Below are positions 27,021-32,734 of a stretch of DNA of 34,237 nucleotides, one piece after another. Each line of letters opens with the position of its first letter. The stretch's first letter is position 1. The translations under genes and the position numbers were made by a program. The notes below the pieces were generated by a model, which made no database searches, was not told the DNA's origin, and was given only the letters and a program-made list of their open reading frames with translations. Source of the stretch: Granulosicoccaceae bacterium (GTDB lineage Bacteria > Pseudomonadota > Gammaproteobacteria > Granulosicoccales > Granulosicoccaceae); NCBI GenBank assembly GCA_020629835.1, contig JAHDCO010000042.1, positions 1 to 34,237 of the forward strand, in the 5' to 3' direction.

Positions 27021-28268
27021 GTGAGCACGACCGCAGTAACCACGAAAACACTAACCGCTCGATTAACCGCACTGCTGCTTGGCAGCGTGGTGTGTGGTGC
27101 TGTGCTTGGAACGGTCTTGACGTACCAGGCTAACCAGAGCTCTAAACCGGCCATCACAACCGATACGATGGTGTGGGGAACGGTGGCCACGTCAGCGTCC
27201 CGTGCTGGAAAGCATAGCCAGAAACAAGCTAAGTCCTACACCACGCTTGCACCCGCGCTTGCACCCGCGCTTGCACCCGCGCTTGCACCCGCGCTTGCAG
27301 CGAAAGAAGACCCTGCTCTAAGCACCCTGGTTGCCAGTAAAGCGTTGGCCCCAACCACTAGCCAGTGGGTGGTTACCATCAACTCCATAAAGCTCGACCG
27401 GCCCTCCTGGGGCTGGAGCCGAGAGTCACTTCATGTTGCCAACGCTCGGGTAGACAGCGTCTTTGGAACGCCTAAGCGAGCGGTCAAGAAAAACGCTGCG
27501 GTGAAGCTTAAGAAAACCCTTCCTGCCGAATTAACAACGCCTGTCGCTGCAACAACAAAAGCAGCACCGTCGGACGGTAAACGCCGGCTAGTCGTTGCCT
27601 TAGACCCAGGACACGGTGGCACCGACCCTGGATCCGAAGCCTACAACGGCTTAGTTGAAAAAGAATTAACGCTGGATATGGCCAAGCGCGTTCAGTTGTT
27701 TTTATCGGAAGTGAATGACGTGGACGTCATCATGACGCGGACAACGGATACCGGTATGTCTCGACAGAGCCGCGTGGAAAAAATCAAGGCTGCCGGTGCT
27801 GATGTCGTGGTGTCACTGCACTTCAATCACCTACCGCAGAAGAACATCAACCTGGTTGAAACCTTTTACGCCGATCGCCACAACATCATCGAGAGTCTGG
27901 AAAAGCAAAACCGCCCAACAGATTCTGTGAACCTGGATTTCACTCAGGCTTCGCGCCACTTAGCGGGCATCATGCACAAGAAAGTTCATCGGGAAGTCGC
28001 CAGCCAAAACCCCGATGTGGTGGACGCCGGTGTAAAGCAGGACACCCTGTTCGTACTAACGCGCAGCTTTGCACCCGGTGTTTTGCTGGAGTTAACCTGT
28101 ATCAGTAACCCTGCGGAAGCCGACCGACTCGTATCGGAGTCTTACCGGAATCAACTGGCTGCGGCTATTGCGGACGGCCTGCGGGATTACTTGATGAAAC
28201 AACGAACCGGACGAATTGGTGAACTGCTCGCCAATCTGGATCTGGAAGCACCAAAAATTAATCAGTAG
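27021..28268 (+). CDS. N-acetylmuramoyl-L-alanine amidase (AmiA/B/C type)
   Basis: A zinc amidase that cuts the bond between MurNAc and the peptide in peptidoglycan, needed for daughter-cell separation. The start is taken as the GTG at 27021 with GGAGAG 7 nt upstream; ATG 27006 and TTG 27003 are alternatives. The 415-aa product has an N-terminal membrane segment (ALLLGSVVCGAVLGTVL), a long low-complexity linker with an Ala-Pro-Ala-Leu tandem repeat, and an Amidase_3 domain from about residue 190. Its Zn ligands are His198 (DPGHGG), a Glu near 213 and a His near 266 (SLHFNH); the catalytic Glu is in LLELTCISN. The linker lacks a recognisable AMIN domain. It lies 53 bp after the hydrolase. Confidence 0.9.
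   Translation: MSTTAVTTKTLTARLTALLLGSVVCGAVLGTVLTYQANQSSKPAITTDTMVWGTVATSASRAGKHSQKQAKSYTTLAPALAPALAPALAPALAAKEDPALSTLVASKALAPTTSQWVVTINSIKLDRPSWGWSRESLHVANARVDSVFGTPKRAVKKNAAVKLKKTLPAELTTPVAATTKAAPSDGKRRLVVALDPGHGGTDPGSEAYNGLVEKELTLDMAKRVQLFLSEVNDVDVIMTRTTDTGMSRQSRVEKIKAAGADVVVSLHFNHLPQKNINLVETFYADRHNIIESLEKQNRPTDSVNLDFTQASRHLAGIMHKKVHREVASQNPDVVDAGVKQDTLFVLTRSFAPGVLLELTCISNPAEADRLVSESYRNQLAAAIADGLRDYLMKQRTGRIGELLANLDLEAPKINQ
27245..27299 (+). repeat. 12-bp minisatellite in the amidase linker
   Basis: GCTTGCACCCGC is repeated four times perfectly (27245-27292) plus a partial fifth copy. Being a multiple of three, it adds Ala-Pro-Ala-Leu units in frame. Perfect copies suggest recent or ongoing slippage. 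Confidence 0.95.
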
Positions 28269-28280
28269 CATCAATTTTGT

Positions 28281-28415
28281 GACTTAAGTCCCTACTCAAA
28301 GACTCAAGTCTGGGGCATCATCGTTTTCGTCAAGCGAAGAGACGCAACGAACGACTCCCGACGTCTCCTTAGAAAAACCCGCCAACTGCCCAGAGACAGT
28401 TTCGCGGGTTTTTTT
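28281..28415 (+). ncRNA. Structured 3' region, possible small RNA
   Basis: A run of inverted repeats fills the gap after the amidase gene: 28281-28310 (GACTTAAGTC against GACTCAAGTC, one mismatch), a small TTCG/CGAA hairpin near 28326-28338, GAGACG at 28339-28344 with CGTCTC at 28362-28367, and the final terminator hairpin. It could be an sRNA released from the 3' end of the amidase mRNA or an independent sRNA. No clear promoter is seen. Confidence 0.25.
28373..28415 (+). terminator. Rho-independent terminator after the amidase gene
   Basis: AAAAACCCGC and GCGGGTTTTTTT flank an inner AACTG/CAGTT stem, giving a long interrupted hairpin followed by seven T. It should end the uvrA-hydrolase-amidase transcript. 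Confidence 0.88.
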
Positions 28416-28425
28416 ATGCGTCACG

Positions 28426-28431
28426 TATAAT
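28426..28431 (+). promoter_or_regulatory. Consensus -10 box directly before the small membrane-protein gene
   Basis: A perfect TATAAT ends 7 nt before the GTG at 28439, so transcription would start at or next to the start codon (leaderless mRNA). No good -35 is found. Confidence 0.45.
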
Positions 28432-28438
28432 CCCGGCT

Positions 28439-28657
28439 GTGAGATACCGAACTGACGAAGGCCCGAATGCGGCCTACCCCTACTCCGAAAGCATGCACCA
28501 AATGCTTAGTCTGACCATGGTAATTGCCATCGTCATCGGCCTGATTTTTATCGTGGCGGGGCGCAAAGGTCGAAGCCTGTGGATGTTGGTTTGGGGGTCG
28601 GGACTTTTAATCCTGGCGGTGGCCTACCTGGTTGCCGACTTTGTTGGGTTTATATAG
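28439..28657 (+). CDS. Small two-helix membrane protein, unknown function
   Basis: Not a family I recognise. The 72-aa frame from GTG 28439 has a polar N-terminal part, a hydrophobic helix (MLSLTMVIAIVIGLIFIVAG), a basic loop GRKGRS and a second helix (LWMLVWGSGLLILAVAYLVA). The positive loop between helices suggests both ends face outward. Internal ATGs at 28493 and 28502 would give shorter proteins containing both helices; none has a Shine-Dalgarno. A TATAAT box lies 7 nt before the GTG. The ATPase gene follows 17 bp later, so the pair is probably co-transcribed. Confidence 0.65.
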   Translation: MRYRTDEGPNAAYPYSESMHQMLSLTMVIAIVIGLIFIVAGRKGRSLWMLVWGSGLLILAVAYLVADFVGFI

Positions 28658-28674
28658 TTAGAGTGAACTAACAC

Positions 28675-29835
28675 ATGCTGCAAACGCTGGCTATCTCCGG
28701 CTACCGATCACTGCACGACGTGGTGCTGCCCATGGGTGAGCTAACCGTCATCACAGGAGAAAATGGCAGCGGCAAATCCAATCTGTATAAGTCCCTAAGG
28801 CTGATAACAGCCGCAGCCGAAGGCAACATCATCCGAGCCCTTGCATATGAGGGTGGCCTACCCTCAACTTTATGGGCAGGCCCGGAAAACATCAGCTCGG
28901 CGATGAAGCAAGGTACCCGTCCCATCCAGGGCGGGCCACGCAAGGCTCCAGTACGCTTGAAGCTGGGGTTTGCAGCCGATCCTTATAGTTATCTCATCGA
29001 ATTGGGTATGCCGGTGCCAGCACCGCGTTCATTGTTTAACCTGGACCCGGTTATCAAACGCGAATGCTTGTTTGTCGGGAACGCTTGGCGGCAAGCCGCC
29101 ATGCTGATCGACCGCAAGGGCCCGTTGCTTCGGCGGCGTACGAACCGTCAGTGGGAAACCGTCTCCGAACATTTACCCGAGCATGAGGCACTGTTTGCAC
29201 AAGCCGGTGACCCTACTTCCGTGCCAGAGGTGTTTTCACTGCTGCACAGTATTCAGTCGTGGCGTTTTTATGACGATTTTCGTACCGATCGAGAAGCTCC
29301 GGCCCGCCGTAATTGGCCTGCGACTCGCACACCGGTTTTAGCCTCTGACGGCAGAGACCTGGCTGCGGCGTTGCAGACCATTCGGGAAATTGGTGATGAG
29401 AGAGCACTTAACAATGCAATCAATGACGCGTTTCCTGGATCAGCGCTGGTTATTGAGTCCATTGATGACGGCAAGCTTGAATTGACCTTTCAACAGCCTG
29501 GACTTCTGCGAACACTCAAACTGAGTGAGTGGTCTGATGGAACCCTGCAATACGTCATGCTGGTCGCGGCTTTACTGACCCCAAGGCCGCCGCCGTTGCT
29601 CGTTCTGAATGAGCCGGAGTCCAGCCTCCACCCTGATCTGTTGCCCGCCCTGGCTCGCTTGATTAAAAATGTGAGCAACGAGACGCAAGTTTGGGTGATA
29701 ACGCATGCCAATCGCCTGGTCAACGCCTTAAGCGAGTTTGAAACAACCGAGTCTTTGCATTTAGTGAAGTCTTATGGGCAAACCGGTGTGCACGGCTTAC
29801 ACGATTTGGACGTACCGATGTGGCGCTGGCCCTAG
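28675..29835 (+). CDS. AAA/SMC-type ATPase (COG4637-like)
   Basis: A soluble 386-aa ATPase of the RecF/SMC/OLD fold. It begins with ISGYRSLHDVVLPMGELTVITG, the usual start of these ATPases. Walker A is GENGSGKSN (residues 28-36), a signature-like segment reads LSEWSDGTLQ, and Walker B is LLVLNEPESSLHPD with Asn312-Glu313 where most ABC proteins have Asp-Glu. The switch His is in VITHANR. The middle part (about 90-230) is family-specific. No nuclease (TOPRIM) domain follows. The function is unknown; related ATPases act in DNA repair or phage defence. It ends convergently with the next gene, the stops sharing the palindrome CTAG. Confidence 0.85.
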   Translation: MLQTLAISGYRSLHDVVLPMGELTVITGENGSGKSNLYKSLRLITAAAEGNIIRALAYEGGLPSTLWAGPENISSAMKQGTRPIQGGPRKAPVRLKLGFAADPYSYLIELGMPVPAPRSLFNLDPVIKRECLFVGNAWRQAAMLIDRKGPLLRRRTNRQWETVSEHLPEHEALFAQAGDPTSVPEVFSLLHSIQSWRFYDDFRTDREAPARRNWPATRTPVLASDGRDLAAALQTIREIGDERALNNAINDAFPGSALVIESIDDGKLELTFQQPGLLRTLKLSEWSDGTLQYVMLVAALLTPRPPPLLVLNEPESSLHPDLLPALARLIKNVSNETQVWVITHANRLVNALSEFETTESLHLVKSYGQTGVHGLHDLDVPMWRWP

Positions 29836-30341
29836 TCCTCTGACTGAAAGCGTTTTCCGCGACGACGCCGAAGCCGTTCCTCGGTCGCATCACTGACCGA
29901 TGAGCCTACACCCCACGTTAAATTCATAGCCACAAAAGAACGTGGTACACCCACAGCTTCCAGGTCGTCTTCGGAACACTGGTACAAGTGGTATTGAACG
30001 CGCAATAAAGCGCCGATTAATTCGTCTACATTACGGTGCTGCACCAGGAAGCTTCTGTCGTTTTGTGCAATACGTAACTGGCCAAACTCCATGGCCAAAT
30101 GTTCGTGCAACAAGTCGAGCACGGCTTTCTTCTGTTCTGAAGGCGTTAGGGCGGATAATTCATCAACTTCAACGGATGCGTAACTGGTCACACGATCGTC
30201 AAGAGAAACTACGACGGCTTCAGTCTGTTTGGCGTGTTGGTTGGCTCGCTCCAGCGTGAAGTCTTCCAGCAGCAAGCGACGCTGTTGATAATCCGCCAAT
30301 TGCACAACTCTGGCCACAGCTGGATAGGTTTTTGGCGGCAT
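29832..30341 (-). CDS. Hypothetical protein, charged helical
   Basis: I do not recognise this 169-aa protein. It is soluble, with no signal peptide or membrane helix. An N-terminal helical stretch (DYQQRRLLLEDFTLERANQHAK) is followed by a mixed region, with a helix EQKKAVLDLLHEHLAMEF, and a basic C-terminus (EERLRRRRGKRFQSED) that could touch nucleic acid. No Shine-Dalgarno precedes the ATG. It lies about 150 bp downstream of the phosphoribosyltransferase gene on the same strand and shares the CTAG stop palindrome with the ATPase gene. Confidence 0.6.
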   Translation of the reverse strand: MPPKTYPAVARVVQLADYQQRRLLLEDFTLERANQHAKQTEAVVVSLDDRVTSYASVEVDELSALTPSEQKKAVLDLLHEHLAMEFGQLRIAQNDRSFLVQHRNVDELIGALLRVQYHLYQCSEDDLEAVGVPRSFVAMNLTWGVGSSVSDATEERLRRRRGKRFQSED

Positions 30342-30492
30342 GTCGAACGGGGAACCTGTCGTGAAATCGAGCTAATCTGCAGCACGCCAGGCGCTAACCA
30401 CAGAACCGCAAACATAGTACCGCGATGCTCATAATAAGGATGCGAGCCAGTACCCGAATCCACGGACGCTAATGCCTCATTTGCGACACGCA

Positions 30493-31068
30493 CTATCGAC
30501 TGGGTGGGCTTTCTGCGCTCATCAAAATATGGTAGAGATCAGGCCGATTTTGCTCAACTTCATCGAGGCTTAGGCCTTCCAGCGAATGTGGAAATTTTAA
30601 CCACTGGTCGGTTTCGTGCAAAAAGTAATCAGGTATACGATTCGTTTGATTGCGGGCAGGTTTGTAGTAAGGCACTGCCACTTTGACAGCATGAGGCATA
30701 TTCAAACGTGTGGCTTTTTGCAGCGCAGCGATGATTGCCTCAATGCTTCGGCCGGTGTCATACACATCGTCAACGATAAGCAGCCGATCATCAGCGGACA
30801 TTTTCTTGATCAGATAGCTCAGGTTATACACCTCTACCTGAGCCGCTTGCTGATCGATTGCATGATACGACGAGGTACGAATGGCGATGTGATCGGTTTC
30901 GATACCTCGATAAGCCAAGAGCTCCTGCACCGCGATACCCATCGGGGCACCGCCACGCCATACGGCCACAATAAAGCTGGGGCGATAGCCACTACGATAA
31001 ACCTGAGCCGCTAAACGGAACGAATCTTCCAGCAATTGCTGGGCATCAAGATAAATTTTTTCTGCCAT
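30493..31068 (-). CDS. Phosphoribosyltransferase, canonical PRPP loop
   Basis: A type I phosphoribosyltransferase of 191 aa, related to hypoxanthine/xanthine-type enzymes, which join a purine base to PRPP. The PRPP motif LLIVDDVYDTGRS is canonical (Asp100-Asp101, then D104-T-G-R-S108). FIVAVWRGGAPMGIAVQE (residues 32-49) forms the pyrophosphate loop region. It continues with GIETDHIAIRTSSY and a C-terminal YYKPARNQTNRIPDYF. It is about 45-50% identical by eye to the divergent gene at 31144. The base substrate is not certain. Transcription is leftward from the shared 75-bp intergenic region. Confidence 0.88.
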   Translation of the reverse strand: MAEKIYLDAQQLLEDSFRLAAQVYRSGYRPSFIVAVWRGGAPMGIAVQELLAYRGIETDHIAIRTSSYHAIDQQAAQVEVYNLSYLIKKMSADDRLLIVDDVYDTGRSIEAIIAALQKATRLNMPHAVKVAVPYYKPARNQTNRIPDYFLHETDQWLKFPHSLEGLSLDEVEQNRPDLYHILMSAESPPSR

Positions 31069-31143
31069 CTGCTGCTACCGATTACCTGACTACGCTCTGG
31101 CGTTGATAGTACGCCAGTCAATGCTTGCGGTACACTTTCTGAC

Positions 31144-31731
31144 GTGACTACTAAACACTTTATAAACGAATCCGATCTGCTGCAAGATGCTTATCGACTG
31201 GGCGTTAAAATTGCCGACAGCGATTTCAAACCGACGTTTATTGTCGGGTTGTGGCGTGGCGGCAGTGTGGTGGGTATTGCCGTACAGGAATGCTTGCAGT
31301 ACCTGGGCATAGAAACCGATCACATCGCCTTACGTACCTCCTACCGAGGCGCGGCGGGCTACCAGCAAATGGTCAACAACCCTGAGGAAGAAATTCGGAT
31401 ACACGGGACGCAATACTTACTGGAAACCATCAACCACAACGACAGTTTGTTAATTGTTGATGATGTCTTTAGTTCAGGATTAAACGTTCAGGCCGTTATC
31501 AGTCGTTTAACCAAACGGTTAAAGCGCAACATGCCCCAGGAAGTTCGCGTTGCAGTGCCTTGGTACAAACCGGCTCACAATCGCACCGATCGTGCGCCCG
31601 ACTACTACCTACACACCACGGAATCCTGGCTGGTTATGCCATACGAGCTTAGTGGGCTCAACGCAGAAGAAATTGCGCAAAACAAACCGTTTATGACGCC
31701 CATTTTGCAAGATCTGGATTCAAGCACGTGA
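31144..31731 (+). CDS. Phosphoribosyltransferase paralog, altered PRPP loop
   Basis: A 195-aa paralog of the neighbouring phosphoribosyltransferase, with the same landmarks: FIVGLWRGGSVVGIAVQE, GIETDHIALRTS and WYKPAHNRTDRAPDYY. The PRPP motif keeps the two Asp (106-107) but the following loop is S110-S-G-L-N114 instead of D-T-G-R-S. It also carries a few extra residues near 72-82. This could change PRPP binding, substrate or activity. The start is GTG 31144 with a TACACT box ending 7 nt before it and no Shine-Dalgarno. Its stop overlaps the DUF368 start as GTGA. Confidence 0.85.
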   Translation: MTTKHFINESDLLQDAYRLGVKIADSDFKPTFIVGLWRGGSVVGIAVQECLQYLGIETDHIALRTSYRGAAGYQQMVNNPEEEIRIHGTQYLLETINHNDSLLIVDDVFSSGLNVQAVISRLTKRLKRNMPQEVRVAVPWYKPAHNRTDRAPDYYLHTTESWLVMPYELSGLNAEEIAQNKPFMTPILQDLDSST

Positions 31732-32645
31732 AAACCGACGTAGCCACTTTCCTCAATGGCCTGGCCATGGGTGCAGCCAACGTAATTCCCGGTGTATCCG
31801 GCGGCACCATCGCCTTGATCACAGGCATTTATGAACGGCTCATCAATGCCATTAAACGGTGTGACCACAACGCCATCAAACTGGTGCTAACCGGAAAGAT
31901 CAAGCAAGCATGGGAGTACGTCGACGGTCGCTTCCTGTTTCTGCTGCTCAGTGGTGTGGCCATCAGCATAGTGACCCTAGCGCGCTTATTTGAATATCTT
32001 TTGGAGCATCACGAGCGCATGACCATGGCGTTTTTCTTCGGGCTTATCTTGTTATCGATTGTCTATGTGGCTCAGCGAATCTCAGCGTGGACACCATCGG
32101 TTTGGATATCACTGCTCATCGGGTCGGGTGTCGCCGTGGGAATCGCCCTACTGGCGCCAGCATCAGAAAATCCAGCGTTTGTTTATGTGTTTATCTGTGG
32201 CGTTGCCGCTATTAGCAGCATGATACTTCCCGGGCTATCCGGTTCGTTTGTCTTAATCATCATGGGCAACTACTCACTGGTACTCAGCGCCATCAACACA
32301 GCCAATCTAAGCATCTTGCTGCCTTTGGCCCTGGGCTGCGGCTTCGGTTTAATCGCCTTTTCGCATTTGCTGTCCTGGGTGTTCAAACACTACGAAAATC
32401 AAACCCTGGCCGTGATGACCGGTTTTGTTATTGGGTCGTTGGTGGTTATCTGGCCATGGAAAGAAACACTGACCGAACAAGTCATTCGCGAAGGCAAACC
32501 ACCCAAGGAAGTGGTCACCGGCTACGAATGGTTAGCTCCAAACCTAAGCAGTGCGGACACGTGGCTAGCGGTCGGTTTGATGGTGCTCGGCGCGGTTAGT
32601 ATCGTCGTCATGGAACGCACCGCAAGTAGAGGCAGCCAGGCGTGA
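31728..32645 (+). CDS. popT: DUF368 membrane protein, undecaprenyl-phosphate flippase (PopT family)
   Basis: A polytopic inner-membrane protein of 305 aa with about eight or nine helices. The DUF368 signatures are present twice: NVIPGVSGGTIALITGIYE at the N-terminus and ILPGLSGSFVLIIMGNY near residue 165, reflecting an internal repeat. DUF368 proteins (PopT) were identified as translocases that return undecaprenyl phosphate to the cytoplasmic face after cell-wall and surface-polymer synthesis. The start is GTG 31728, overlapping the stop of the phosphoribosyltransferase by 4 bp, which couples the two. The gene ends before a hairpin terminator at 32673. Confidence 0.85.
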   Translation: MKTDVATFLNGLAMGAANVIPGVSGGTIALITGIYERLINAIKRCDHNAIKLVLTGKIKQAWEYVDGRFLFLLLSGVAISIVTLARLFEYLLEHHERMTMAFFFGLILLSIVYVAQRISAWTPSVWISLLIGSGVAVGIALLAPASENPAFVYVFICGVAAISSMILPGLSGSFVLIIMGNYSLVLSAINTANLSILLPLALGCGFGLIAFSHLLSWVFKHYENQTLAVMTGFVIGSLVVIWPWKETLTEQVIREGKPPKEVVTGYEWLAPNLSSADTWLAVGLMVLGAVSIVVMERTASRGSQA

Positions 32646-32672
32646 ATCACAGCCTTACAGCTTTTGTGGTGT

Positions 32673-32702
32673 AACTGTCGCTGTGTAAACAGCGATAGTT
32701 TT
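32673..32702 (+). terminator. Hairpin terminator after the DUF368 gene
   Basis: AACTGTCGCTG at 32673-32683 pairs with CAGCGATAGTT at 32690-32700 (one G-U pair), loop TGTAAA, followed by a short T-rich run. It ends the rightward transcript; the left-reading beta-helix gene also ends 33 bp away. Confidence 0.7.
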
Positions 32703-32734
32703 GTCTATTTAGATTTGTTTAATTGATCGGTTGA

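Noticed and set aside
28675-29835. OLD-family nuclease of a Gabija-like defence system
   Set aside because: The ATPase lacks a TOPRIM domain and no UvrD-like helicase gene is next to it.
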